Of a DNA stretch of 64,000 nt, positions 32,405-43,371 are shown one piece after another; positions within the stretch are counted from its first letter, which is position 1, and the number at the start of each line of letters is the position of its first letter. The notes below the pieces were generated by a model, which was not told where the DNA came from, searched no databases, and was given only the letters and a program-made list of their open reading frames with translations. The DNA is taken from the NCBI GenBank assembly GCA_025331445.1, contig JAIWNE010000078.1:62001-126000 (forward strand). The letters are read 5' to 3'. Origin of the DNA: Blakeslea trispora (Eukaryota; Mucoromycota; Mucoromycetes; Mucorales; Choanephoraceae). The translations under genes were made by a program, and so were the position numbers.

Positions 32405-35400
32405 TCAGGATTTCATCAAGGGCCATTTTATTGGCTGTAGTAAAGAGCTTGTAGGTATGGGTGGACTGGTTAACCGATAGAGCCATACAGTATCCGGCTG
32501 TTGTGTCTCTAATGCATCAAATAAAGTATGACAAGCTTGATTCAGTTGTGGATGAACAAGCTCAGAGTGATAATAGAATTGAGTTGCCTCCAATATGCTC
32601 TTGATTAATGGTTGAGGTAAAGGTACATGGTAACCCACTTGTGTCAATGTGCTCAACAAACAAATCTGAGTTCGATGATACACTGAATAAACTGAATAAC
32701 CAGTAGATTCTGATTTAGCTGCCGCTACACTTTGTTGCAACACATGCTGTAGTTGTGGCCAAACATCCTTTATGAATCGACTGGATAGAAAATCAGTAGA
32801 AACTTGGGATAATGTCTCCAACAGCTGTGCAGCTGCATAGACAACATAGTTATGTGTATCTCTGAATCGATAGACAATACTTGACCACATACTATGGATC
32901 AAAGGGTTCAATCGATTCGGGTGTTCAGCTAATATGCGGCAACCTTGAGAAAGTAGCCCAAGTACTTGTGCACGTAATTGAGGTAGAGAGGAAGTCAGGA
33001 AATGACTGGATGTAGTCATGATATTCAATGTCATTTTTTGTTCATGATTTAATGGTATCTCTTTGCTCTCTACTTGTTCACTATCTTCTTGTGGGTTGTC
33101 TTCTGCTATGGGCAAATGACCTTGCTCCATTGTCTGGGCTAACGTAAGGTTGTCATGGAGTCCCTGCTTTTGTCGGTCCAAGAAGTATTGGCCGATGGCT
33201 TCCATGGAGGTATGTTCATCCTCTATGGTTGCTGAATGAGTCTGTTGTTCTATCCAAGCCTTGACTTCCGCAGAGACAGTAGGATCTGATGTAGATGGTT
33301 CGACAACATGCTCTTGTTTGGCCTTGAATGGGTATTCCTTTTCAAGTGTCTGTACAATGTCAAACAGGATACTGCATAGCTGCATTGATAGCCATTCATA
33401 GTCACTATAGCGTTCAAGCGCATCAAATAGCTCATCTACCGAATCTTCTAAATAATCAATACTCTTACGACCGCCTATCTGGACCAAGGCCTTCAAGACA
33501 AACAAGACACGGACATGTTGTGTTAGCATGGTTATATGCTGAGAGATGGTGTTGATGACATAATCAATGTTGGCAATCGCCAGTTCTCTAGCTCCACCCT
33601 CTATACCACATTGAAGTGCAATGCAGTCCAAGGTAATGAGAGCATAGGTATGGATAGAGCGATGAGAGGATCCCAAATGAGACAAGAGTGGGTAAAGCAG
33701 AGTGATCAACTGTTCCTGCAGTTGTTCTTGACTCAGTAGACTACAGCACAGGCCTACCATCTGAAGCGAAAGACAGACAAGCAAGACAGCACTTGCTTCT
33801 TGTTCTACCATTTCAAGCGTCGCCAATGTCCGTGTTGACCTGTTCTTGAATCGGATGTCGATTGCGTCCTTCAATATGTTCATCGTATCACCCATCACGC
33901 GAAGAGCCAAATGAGTGTCTTTAGGATGAGTGTCGTCTAGCGAAGGATGTTCTGCAAAAGCACCCGCTAATAAGGCATGAATGATAAAGGCAGCTTGAGG
34001 GTCGTTGGATTCAGGTGAGAGGTAGCGCATAAAGTGCTGTACCCACAGGCTCACATCGCCATATTGACCTATCGTATTCAGCATACGTACAGCCTGTAAC
34101 ATAGCATCATCCGAGACTACATGTTTTAACCGAATACGAGGATACATGGCTTTCACCGCTTGCTGATGATCAAATGTGATGGACGGATGTGTCTGTTGAT
34201 CTTGTAAGATCTTGAGACTGTCTTGATCAATCGCCAAGGCAGTCATCCAACCATCCGAGATACGAGCCAGACTAAAGCCCAAGACACTGTGAGATTGTTC
34301 AGCCAACAGGATCAATAAGCCTGTGATCATGCTCATGGCCATCTGTTTCTCCTGTTCGGCCTTTGTCAGGATGATATGAGGTAACCGTTGCATCCAATCA
34401 TACAGATCGTCTTTCAAGACAGGCACAATAGCCGTCTCAAACGAAGGATTCGACATCAACACCTGTACTCTTAGCTGGCAGGTGGTGGCTACTTGATCAA
34501 ACGGATCGTCCAGATGAACTGCCAGCATTTCGGTCAATGGTTTGATCAAGTTATCCAATGTGCGAGCGCAATAAAACAGAAGCGTATAGGCAAATTCAAC
34601 AAAGGCAAGACGGGATTGCCAGTGTGTATAGATGATATCTGAGCGCAAGATTTGACTGAGGATAGGCAACATGCGTTCCTTTGATAGAGCATACCAAGCT
34701 GTATCTCGGACCGATGACTTTATTTCGGCTGGCGAACTCAAAAGATCATGAAACGAACGCATCTCGACCAAAGTCAAGTTCTGATCGTCTGCCATGACAT
34801 GGTGAATCAACTGACCCAACAGAGCCAAGAGTTCACACGTCACTTTATGGTTTTCCTTTTCCTGTCTCTTTCGAATAGCTGCACACAGCTTGGAGACAAT
34901 ACCGGGCAAGAGTCCAGCCAGGATATCGGGTTGATAGAGATTGTCCAACAAGAGTTGAGAGAGTGTGCGGATGGCAAGCAGTCGAAGATCCACTTGGTGT
35001 TCTTGCTGAATGAACTCTAAAAGGGTCATGATCGTGTGCGATGCCAAGTGTAGCTGTTGCTGTAACATCGTAATCAGATGAGCATAGATCGATTGGTCTA
35101 TGAATCGTCCTTCTTTGTATTGACCAGGCAATGTGGCTGATAGACAACCTATAGCCTTTTGTTTGATCGCTTCAGACGATGGCTGGATCAACTGAGTGAA
35201 CAAGGCGATGAGTTCCATAGTAAAGGCAGGTGTAAGCCAGGCTCGAATCAACGTCTTGGATAACAAAAAGTGCATGATATCTAGCCAAGGCTCGATGATG
35301 GTTTCATAACCATGTTGTGCATTCGACTTGAACAGCTTTAAGAGAGGCAGGAGAATACTATGCACATTGACAGATGTCAGTCCTTGCTCGGGATCGTCTA

Positions 35401-35542
35401 TGGATTCTAATAAGGTGCGTAATTGAACAAGTAGTTGAGAGGCTTGTTTTTGGTTGGAAGGTGTGATTTCAATCGTCTGAATCTGATCTGTTATAGGCTT
35501 TAATTTCTTAAACCAAGCCTTTGGATCATGCGTATCTGACAT
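32405..35542 (-). CDS. TTI1: TTI1-like HEAT-repeat subunit of the TTT (TEL2-TTI1-TTI2) complex
   Basis: Single 1045-aa exon. The whole protein is alpha-helical HEAT-type repeat. Family-like blocks are VHSILLPLLKLFKS with WLDIMHFLLS at the N-terminus, and ILAEHPNRLNPLIHSMW with RFIKDVWPQLQHVLQQ at the C-terminus. The length is close to human TTI1 (1089 aa). TTT works with HSP90 to mature PIKK kinases (TOR, ATM/Tel1, ATR/Mec1). The identity is by recognition of overall pattern. The main alternative is another HEAT protein. An acidic disordered insert lies at about residues 815-835. It is divergent with the THP3/LENG8-like gene. Confidence 0.78.
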   Translation of the reverse strand: MSDTHDPKAWFKKLKPITDQIQTIEITPSNQKQASQLLVQLRTLLESIDDPEQGLTSVNVHSILLPLLKLFKSNAQHGYETIIEPWLDIMHFLLSKTLIRAWLTPAFTMELIALFTQLIQPSSEAIKQKAIGCLSATLPGQYKEGRFIDQSIYAHLITMLQQQLHLASHTIMTLLEFIQQEHQVDLRLLAIRTLSQLLLDNLYQPDILAGLLPGIVSKLCAAIRKRQEKENHKVTCELLALLGQLIHHVMADDQNLTLVEMRSFHDLLSSPAEIKSSVRDTAWYALSKERMLPILSQILRSDIIYTHWQSRLAFVEFAYTLLFYCARTLDNLIKPLTEMLAVHLDDPFDQVATTCQLRVQVLMSNPSFETAIVPVLKDDLYDWMQRLPHIILTKAEQEKQMAMSMITGLLILLAEQSHSVLGFSLARISDGWMTALAIDQDSLKILQDQQTHPSITFDHQQAVKAMYPRIRLKHVVSDDAMLQAVRMLNTIGQYGDVSLWVQHFMRYLSPESNDPQAAFIIHALLAGAFAEHPSLDDTHPKDTHLALRVMGDTMNILKDAIDIRFKNRSTRTLATLEMVEQEASAVLLVCLSLQMVGLCCSLLSQEQLQEQLITLLYPLLSHLGSSHRSIHTYALITLDCIALQCGIEGGARELAIANIDYVINTISQHITMLTQHVRVLFVLKALVQIGGRKSIDYLEDSVDELFDALERYSDYEWLSMQLCSILFDIVQTLEKEYPFKAKQEHVVEPSTSDPTVSAEVKAWIEQQTHSATIEDEHTSMEAIGQYFLDRQKQGLHDNLTLAQTMEQGHLPIAEDNPQEDSEQVESKEIPLNHEQKMTLNIMTTSSHFLTSSLPQLRAQVLGLLSQGCRILAEHPNRLNPLIHSMWSSIVYRFRDTHNYVVYAAAQLLETLSQVSTDFLSSRFIKDVWPQLQHVLQQSVAAAKSESTGYSVYSVYHRTQICLLSTLTQVGYHVPLPQPLIKSILEATQFYYHSELVHPQLNQACHTLFDALETQQPDTVWLYRLTSPPIPTSSLLQPIKWPLMKS

Positions 35543-35643
35543 TTGATTAAATAAGTAAGAAAAAGAGCGACACGCGTAAATGTGATTTATTTAAACAATT
35601 TTTATCCCTTTTTTTCTTGGTAATAAACCTTAAATTAGACAAA
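35543..35643. promoter_or_regulatory. Short divergent promoter with an MCB-type ACGCGT
   Basis: Only about 100 bp separates TTI1 from the first coding-like base of the THP3/LENG8-like gene. It contains ACGCGT at 35572-35577, the MluI cell-cycle box bound by MBF-type factors in fungi, 30 bp from the TTI1 start. The role is inferred; the motif is short and occurs elsewhere in the window by chance. Confidence 0.3.
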
Positions 35644-35886
35644 GTGGCATCTCCAACAAGACCTACAGTGAACCCTCCTTGGTAAGCAGCAGCACAATCA
35701 ATTCGAAATTAAAGAAGGAAAACTCATTTTTATCTATTAGGTCCACAAATACCAATAGCCAACCAGCTCAACAATCTCAATGGCAACAGCCTTATGGTAC
35801 AAATGGTAATGTGACTACGACACAAGCTTATCCATATGCATCGTATTACCAACAACCTCAACAACACCAACCTCAACACCAACCTC

Positions 35887-35921
<35 letters not shown>

Positions 35922-38000
35922 GATTATTCTCATCCTTATTACCAACAATACTATCAGCACTATGACAGTTCAGGTGGTGCTAACTCATCTTCTTCTACTA
36001 ACAATACAGGTTATGACTATAACTATAGTCAATACTACTATCCTTACAATCAGCCCACGCACCCCCCTCCACCACCTCCACCTCCACCTCATTCTTCCTC
36101 TAATAACTATAATGCATCTTATTATACACAACAACCAGCAACAAGGTATAAAAAAAAACCCATTTGCTAAAATAAACAAAAACTAACTGCGTCAATAGAC
36201 CCCCTCCACCTCCACCACCACCATCTTCCACCCATGCTAACCCACCACCATCCAATCCACGTAAAGTGAAACAGAACACTCAAGTATCTATTTTACTAAT
36301 GACTTTTCTTAGGTCCTGGTGCCAAGATTCCTCCTTGGTCTAAAAAACCTCATCCACCATCTAATTCGAGCATTATCGCACACCGACCACTTTCTCCATC
36401 CCCATCCCCTGCTACTGCAACAGCATCTTCTCTTTCAACATTAGCTATTCAGAATCCTCCAGCTGCTCAAGTAACAGTGCGTACAGAAGAAGAAAAGGCC
36501 AACGAAAGGAATGCTATGGCTGTCGAAACTTGGCCACCTTCACTAAAGTAAGCTTATTTTTTTTTCTTGATAGTAAAGCATGGACTTATTTTTTTTTTTC
36601 TATTTAGACAATATGTTCAAGATGTGTTTGCTAACTGTCTTCATGAAAAGCGTGATTTGGCAGAAGAACAGCTTCGACAGCTTATTCTAGAGAGTCATAG
36701 AGCAGGCACTCTACTTACAACAGACTGGAGTGAAATGGACTTGCCAAGGTAAAATAGAGATGATTTTCTTCTATCTATACTCAATCTTTATTTTACATAG
36801 TGCGTGTGTACAAAGAGCACCAAAGAAGAAGAAAGGGTAAGAATAGATGACAACATCACCCTAAAGCCTTGTCTGATTGTTTATGATAGTAAAAAAGGCT
36901 TACAAACAAAGAATTATTTACAACCACAGAGACCAGTGTCATCAGAAGAAGAAGCCAAAAGACTCAAGAGATTAAGGCGATTTGAAGAAGATGCTGCTCA
37001 ATACAAATCACACACACCTATCGAACAAAACGAGTTTAATCAAACAAGTGGTGCAGCAGTGGTTGGCACTTGTCAGAAACTAGAGAAAAACTATCTGAGA
37101 TTGACTGCTGCTCCTGATCCTTCTACTGTTAGACCTCTTGAGATATTAAGGCAAACACTGGAGCTATTAAAGCAGAAATGGTCAACAGAAGCCAATTATA
37201 CTTATATCTGTGATCAATTTAAATCCATGCGACAAGATTTGACAGTACAGCACATTAAAAACGAATTTACAGTGCAAGTGTATGAGATTCATGCCCGTAT
37301 TGCTCTAGAAAAAGTAAGTGATAAGAAAAGTATGTATGCAGGTTACTTATCATGTCCTAGAGTGATTTGGGTGAATACAATCAATGTCAAACACAGTTAA
37401 AGGAATTGTATACAAAAGGTATTTCAGGTAATGTGATGGAATTTACAGCCTATCGTATTCTCTATTTTCTTCATACACAAAACTGGGCAGGTAATAACTA
37501 GAGTCTATGGTTCAAACAGAGGACTTATTTTATTGTTAGATGTCAATGCTACAATGGCAGGCTTGACATTGGATCAAAAACAAGATCCAGCTGTTCAGCA
37601 TGCATTGGGTGTTCGTTCTTCACTTGCGACTGGCAACTATCATCGATTCTTTTCACTCTATAAGCAAGCACCTAATATGGGTGGGTATCTGATGGACCAG
37701 TTTTGTGAACGAGAACGCGTCAATGCTCTCTTGATTTTATGTAAATCGTAAAGTAATGGCTCATCTAACAAACATCAGTCATCACTCACATTATCCCGTA
37801 GATGTCGCCCCGAGATTCCAGTGAGCTTTTTAGAGACAGAATTGGGGTTTGAAGATAGAGAACAGACAGTCAAGTTCCTTGTGGGACAAAAGGCCTTGAA
37901 GGATTCAGAAGCCAACAGTCTGGTATCTAAGGTTGCTTTGGCAGAGTTGATGGAGGCTGTAAAGAAGTTTAAGAAAATTGATATCAAAGGACAGCTTTAA
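35644..38000 (+). CDS. SAC3/GANP-domain protein, THP3/LENG8 homologue
   Basis: Ten exons: 35644-35681, 35741-36145, 36199-36260, 36313-36547, 36608-36748, 36801-36836, 36890-37313, 37361-37490, 37540-37747 and 37802-38000; all joins keep frame. The N-terminal third is Gln/Pro/Tyr-rich with polyQ and polyP runs. Then come [19 protein letters not shown], a Lys-rich patch, and a SAC3/GANP domain ([60 protein letters not shown]). Yeast Thp3 and human LENG8 belong here and act in transcription elongation and nuclear mRNA handling. No ATG occurs in frame from the upstream stop to about 36513, so the listed start (GTG) is only nominal. The stop is 103 bp before the AAMP gene. Confidence 0.88.
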
Positions 38001-38103
38001 TGATAGCGGTCTTTGAAAAAGAAGTGTACCATTTACATGAAAAACAAAAAAAAATAAAAAAAAAATTTTCAATCTCTCTTCTTTTTTATTTTATTAATAA
38101 GCA

Positions 38104-39569
38104 ATGTCTGCACACGATCAAGTAAGTTTGCAAACATCAACAAAACACCTTAGACTAAGAACATTCAGTTTAACGAAGAAGATCTTGTCGAAGAAGAATA
38201 CCTTCAAGAAAATGATATCCAAGAAGAAGAAGTACCTGACTTGGAACATGCTGAACCTATGGACGACGATGAAGACGATGAAGTAGCAGAAGGTCAAGAA
38301 GGTAATGCAGCACTAAAAAAAAATAGGAAGAAAGTACATGTATGGATAACACCCCTTCCCTCCTTTCTTTTTCAAACAATAGCTTTAGAAGGATTCGAAG
38401 TAAGACAAGGTGAAGATGAAAGTACACTCGAGATTGTGGATGATTCAGTGCAAGGCTTTTTCGATCACCGTGAACCTGTCTATGCAATTGCCATGCACCC
38501 TACCAGTAATGGTATCATTGTCAGTGGTGGTGGTGATGACAAGAGTTATCTCTGGCGTTGTGATACAGGCGAGACATTGGTCTGTTTAGATGGTCATACA
38601 GATTCAGTGACTGATGTTGCCTTCAGTTGCGATGGTAAATACGTTGCTTCTGCTGCCATGGATGGTAAAGTGCGTGTTTGGAATGCAGAGACAGGTGACT
38701 TTTGTGTGGCTGTCGATGGCCCCGATGAAGTGATCTGGATTGATTGGCACCCCAAGGGAAACATCTTGTTGGCTGGTGCCACCGATAGCTCCATCTGGAT
38801 GTGGGCCATGCCTAGTGGTAAATTCATGAATGTCTTTAGTGGTCATGCTGCTCCGGTCACTTCGGGTCGTTTTACACCGGATGGTAAAAAGATTGTGTCT
38901 ACGGCTGAAGATGCTAGTTTTATCATTTGGGATCCAAAGTCAGCTATGGCCGAGTTCCGTCTATCGGGTGATGATGCTCGTTTCCATGCCGATCCCATTA
39001 CTTCTGTCAGTGTCAATAAGGAAAGCACATTGGCCATTACAGGAGATGCTACCGGTAAAGCTCGATTGATCAATATCTTGAATGGTCATATTGTGGCCTC
39101 TTTAGAGAACCATTCTGATTCAGTAGAAACCTCTAGTTTTTGTGAAGCGTAAGAAAAAAAAAACATCATGGATGAGAATGACCTTTATTGATGATTGTGT
39201 TCTAGTCTTCCTTTAGCTGCTACTGGTTCTGTCGATGGTACGATCTCTATCTGGGATGTTCAGACACAACGTCTTCGTGCTACACTAAGACATGAAGATG
39301 CTGTCATCAAGGTGAAATTCGTCAAGAATTCCCCTATGTTAGTCTCATGTTCTGCTGACAAGACTGTGAAGGTGTGGGATGCTCGTACAGGTCAATGTGT
39401 CAAATCTTGGTCTGGTCACCGTGATACTGTATTGGATATTGCTGTTGCAGAGTAAGTGAGAGACAAGATATATATATTCCAATACATCTAATTCAATATT
39501 TCTTTTAGTGATGGTAATGTTGTTGTATCTGCTTCTGATGATGGTACATGTCTTGTCTTTAGTATGTAA
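38104..39569 (+). CDS. SQT1: SQT1/AAMP-type WD40 ribosome assembly factor
   Basis: Exons 38104-38121, 38169-38301, 38383-39148, 39206-39451 and 39509-39569 give 407 aa. An acidic N-terminus (EEDLVEEEYLQEN...DDDEDDE) is followed by about eight WD repeats: VYAIAMHPTSNGIIVSGGGD, SVTDVAFSCDGKYVASAAMD, VIWIDWHPKGNILLAGATD, PVTSGRFTPDGKKIVSTAED, and others ending VVVSASDDGTCLVFS. AAMP in animals and Sqt1 in yeast share this acidic-plus-WD layout. Sqt1 is the dedicated chaperone of ribosomal protein uL16. The convergent neighbour EMG1 is also a ribosome-biogenesis gene. The first exon encodes only six residues. Confidence 0.88.
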
Positions 39570-39707
39570 AAAAAGAAAAAAATAGCAATAAAATATACAA
39601 TAGAACATATATAATATATAAATACATATTTTTAATGTACAAAAAAAAAAAAGAAGAGAATAACAATAATAACAATAACAATAATAATAATAAAGAAAAG
39701 AGAGAAA
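39570..39707. terminator. Shared 3' region of SQT1 and EMG1
   Basis: 138 bp between convergent stops, AT-rich, with AATAAA on the plus strand at 39586-39591 and (AAT)n runs. It probably contains both polyadenylation sites. Confidence 0.5.
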
Positions 39708-40700
39708 CTACATAATGTCCCATAAATCTTCAAATGCACAACATACTTTTCCACAAGCAACTGAAGCTGATAGAGCATAGCTTGAAATACCTAATACAGT
39801 AAAGTCAGTCAATCTCCCCTTTCTATTTAACATAGAAGTCACTTTTACCTATTTTCTCTGTCACATATTCATCAGCAAAAGTATCGGGTCCCTTAGCCAT
39901 AGCACCCACAGCAACCACAACAGGTCGACCTTGAGTTACTTCTTTGAAAAAGTGATATAAACGTACTTTGGGTGCATTCCATGAAAGTGCTAATAACAAA
40001 AAAAAAGTCAACAATCTCCTTTTCATTCTTCTGTTATGATTATTTTTACCTATTTTTCTAGCATTTGGAGGTAAATATTGACTCACTGGAGGTGGAATGA
40101 TTTCTAATAACTTGGTATGTCCTTCAATATCACTTGAGATACTACCTCTCTCTAACAATTGAACTAATAGAAACAATCAATAGTCTGTCCATCAATCTCT
40201 TCTCTCTCTGTATTTACCCATCAATCCTGAGAAGCGCTTGATCGTTCTTGGTATACGGCATGCAGGATTAATACGGATCACAACTCCTTTGGCTGTATGA
40301 ATATAGACCTAGCATTGTCTCTTAAATCATTTTGCCCATCTGTTTGATTTAATCATATTTACCTCCAAGTGACCAGACTTGTTAAGTGGACTATCTAATA
40401 AAGTCAAAAGACACTAGAATAGAGTAAATAAACAACAGAACGCGTCTGGTTACTTTTATTTTGTTAGTTTACTTGGTGAACAATATCTGGTCTAGCATCG
40501 GCAATATCTCTTCCTAATCGTTTAAGAACAGACTGATGTTCGTCACAGTTCAATAGTTGCATTTTGCTGTCATTTCGAAGAGGATTGACTCGGGCAGCTT
40601 CTAAAGAGGCATTCTCAAGTACAATCACTACTTTACGACTCTGTGGTTTGACTGGCTGCCCTTGAGTTGGGGCTTCATGCCAGGAGGAATCGTCTGACAT
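39708..40700 (-). CDS. EMG1: EMG1/NEP1, 18S rRNA pseudouridine N1-methyltransferase
   Basis: Six exons (40473-40700, 40363-40413, 40218-40308, 40050-40163, 39849-39989, 39708-39790) give 235 aa. Family blocks are [93 protein letters not shown], and the SPOUT knot region [20 protein letters not shown] with [16 protein letters not shown]. It methylates the hypermodified pseudouridine of 18S rRNA (position 1191 in yeast) and is needed for 40S assembly. The start ATG at 40700 was chosen because codons further upstream are not ATG. It is divergent from the transporter at 40924. Confidence 0.96.
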
Positions 40701-40923
40701 TTTCAAGTAGAAGTAAAGAAATAAGAAAGAAAGAAAGAAAAAATATGTAAATGTATGTAGAGGCTAGGGTCTAAATCTAATTTTCGCCCTAAGCAAAAAA
40801 AAAAAAAAAAAAAAAAAATTACACAAAAAAAAAAAAAGATGCAATAAATTGTGCAATTTCTCATCTTTCTTCTTACCCTTTTTTTTTTTTCTTTAAATTA
40901 TTTATTTTAAAAAAAAAAGCATT
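40701..40923. promoter_or_regulatory. Divergent promoter between EMG1 and the MFS transporter
   Basis: 223 bp with long A runs (40796-40820, 40826-40839) and T runs (40880-40890), of the kind that exclude nucleosomes. CTTAGGGC, read toward EMG1 (about 40788-40797), is reminiscent of telobox-like elements near fungal ribosome-biogenesis genes; that link is speculative. Confidence 0.4.
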
Positions 40924-42897
40924 ATGCCTTCAATGGCAACAGAAAATTCCCCTCTTTTAAATCAAACATCACCCTATGGATCAGTGGAAGTTCAAGATGA
41001 AGACACAGGCATGATTTCTGTGGTTACTTCTATAAACAAACCAAACGACGATGATCTATTGGCTAGAAGATTAAAGGGTGCTTCTCTTATGGTTGTCTTG
41101 GTTGGGTAAATATAATGAGTATAACAAACTCGAATAGGAGATAATAACATCTTTCCTTTACAATAAAGGTTATGGGTAGGTGTTGCTCTATCCTCATTAG
41201 ATGCTTCTATTGTAGCTACTATTTACCCTCAAATTGGTACTGAATTCAAAAGGTAAGTGTTTCGTATGATGAAAGAGACAGAGACTAAACTTGATGCTAT
41301 AGATCCAATGAAATTGTCTGGATTGCTACAGCTTATATGTTGAGTTATACAGCACTTCAACCGTTATGTAAGATTCAGATAGGTTGTACAAGCCTTCTTT
41401 AATTCATTCTGATTATCTATTTTTTTTTTTTTTTAAGATGGCCGAGTCTCGGATGCATTAGGTAGAAGAAGAACTATTTTGTTTGCTACCATCATTTTCT
41501 TTATTGGATCTGGTTTATGTGGTGCCTCTAATTCTTTATGGGCCTTGGTGATTTCTAGAACAATTGCAGGTGTAGGTGGAGGCGGTATGAATACCATGTC
41601 AGCTGTCATCACAAGCGATTTAGTCTCTTTACGTGAAAGAGGTAAATATCAAGGCTATGCTAATATTGCTTATGGGGTAAGAAGAAAAAGGTTGTTTGGA
41701 ATATACATATCATGACTCACTTTATTTCAAGTTGGGTTCTGTTATTGGTGCACCTTTAGGTGGATTGATTACGGATCATATTGGATGGCGCTATTGTTTC
41801 TATATCAACCTACCTCTCTTGCTCATCTCTATCTATGTCGGTCTCTATCTCTTGAACGATTATAATCTAGATGAACAAGCAACAGAAGATAGTCTGTACG
41901 ATCGATTCAAGCAGATTGATTTCTTGGGTGCCTTTTTTGTGGTGGTGGCTGTTGTTTGCTTCTTGATTGCTACTTCATTAGGTGGTAATTCGGTTGCCTG
42001 GAGTGACCCTATTGTCTATGGTCTGTTGATAGCCTCTGTTGTGATGGGCTTGTGCTTTTGTTGGGTAGAGGCCAAGGTAGCTCAGAATCCATTGATGCCA
42101 TGGCACATTATCTCTGCACGTACTCCCTTTGCTTCCTCCATGGCTAATTTCTTTGGTATCATGTGTTCCTTTGCCATGACCTATACAACTCCTCTTTTCT
42201 TTCAAGGAGTCTTGGGCTATAGTTCATCTCAGGCAGGCTTGTTCTTCTTGCCCAAGGTAGTGGCCATGTCGTGTGGTTCACTCTCGTCTGGCTTTTGGAT
42301 GGCCAGGACAGGCGAGTATCGTCAATTTATTACCTTTTCTGCCCTGGTTGCCTTGGTTGCCATGATTGGTATCAGTCTCTGGACACCCACCAGTTCTCTC
42401 GTGTTTATTGTGTTCTGTTTGATTCTCGATGGATTCTCTTCCGGTGCACTTGTGACGACTGCTCTTGTCTCTATGCTCTCTTGTGTAGGCAGTACAGGTA
42501 AAAAAATAAAGAGAAAAAAGGTGGCAAACACAATGATTTGGCATAAACTTACTTTTTTTCTTTAGATATGGCTACTATTACCTCTATTTCTTATCTATTT
42601 CGTTCTACAGGAGGTGTGATAGGCATCTCTGTTACTTCTGCTATTTTCCAAGGGGTTGTGAAACACATCTTATCTGAACGTATTACAGGCCCCGACCGAG
42701 ATGCCATCATTGATATTGCTCGTAAATCCATGAACCAGGTCAGAGAACTATTGCCCCCCGATGCACTTGAGATTGTACTGGATACCTATCAAGTAGCTGT
42801 TCGTTATGCTTTCTATTACTGTATCATCATCTCTATTTTAGGTGTCATTTCCACCTTATTTATTCAACAATATCAATTACATTCGAAATTGAAATAA
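40924..42897 (+). CDS. Major facilitator, DHA2-type (vacuolar basic amino acid/drug transporter-like)
   Basis: Six exons (40924-41105, 41169-41252, 41303-41367, 41438-41676, 41732-42497, 42566-42897) give 555 aa with about 14 hydrophobic segments. Motifs are LDASIVATIYPQI (motif D1-like), GRVSDALGRRR (motif A between TM2 and TM3), ISRTIAGVGGGGMNTM (motif B), and GSVIGAPLGGLITDHIGWRY (motif C, antiporter type). This set is typical of DHA2 proton antiporters such as fungal Vba/Fnx1. The cytosolic N-terminus has an acidic-Leu sequence SPLLNQ that could sort to the vacuole. The substrate cannot be read from sequence. It ends 29 bp before the glutaredoxin ATG. Confidence 0.92.
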
Positions 42898-42926
42898 TTT
42901 CTTTTTCTTTTTTTTTATAATAATAA

Positions 42927-43323
42927 ATGTCTATTGTCAGTCAAAGTATTCGTGAATTAGTCAAGAGAACCATTGCTGATAATAAAGTGATGGTAAATGA
43001 TACATCCCTTGCGATGCAATATACATGATATTCATCTATAAGCATTGTGTTAGGTCTTTAGCAAGTCTTATTGTCCCTTTTGTATTGGAGCTAAAGACTT
43101 GTTGGATGACTTGAATGTGACCTATAAGGCCATTGAACTGAACGATCATCAAGATGGAGAAGCCATTCAACAGGCACTAGCTGAACTCACTCAGCAAAAG
43201 ACAGTACCCAACATCTTTATTGCTCAACGTCATGTGGGTGGTTCAGATGCCCTTAAGGCTGCTCATCAATCAGGTCAACTTACACAATGGTTAAAGGAAG
43301 CCAAGATTGACTTTCAAGTTTAA
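42927..43323 (+). CDS. Dithiol glutaredoxin
   Basis: Two exons (42927-42992 and 43054-43323) give 111 aa, the normal size for a class I glutaredoxin. The active site is CPFC in VFSKSYCPFCIGAK (commonly CPYC). The glutathione-binding TVPNIFIAQRHVGGSDAL (TVP and GG-D) is intact. No signal peptide, so cytosolic. It reduces protein disulfides and glutathione mixed disulfides. The start ATG is only 29 bp after the upstream transporter stop on the same strand, so it either has a promoter inside the transporter gene or shares its transcript. Confidence 0.95.
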
Positions 43324-43371
43324 TAAAAAAAAAAAAACTTTTATTTTCTTTACACGATGAACTAGGCAAGC
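43324..43371. terminator. 48-bp two-way 3' region (glutaredoxin / RAD17)
   Basis: Convergent stops are 48 bp apart. The segment has TAATAAA on the plus strand just after the glutaredoxin stop and AATAAAAG on the minus strand (43340-43349 region), around a 13-A run. Transcripts from both sides probably overlap. Confidence 0.55.

Noticed and set aside
32187..32480. Open frame through the GAAAAA array (poly Lys-Glu)
   Set aside because: Pure microsatellite translation; the unit length of six keeps the frame open automatically.
35730..35960. Leu/Arg-rich minus-strand frame opposite the polyQ segment
   Set aside because: Antisense shadow of CAA repeats in the THP3/LENG8-like gene.
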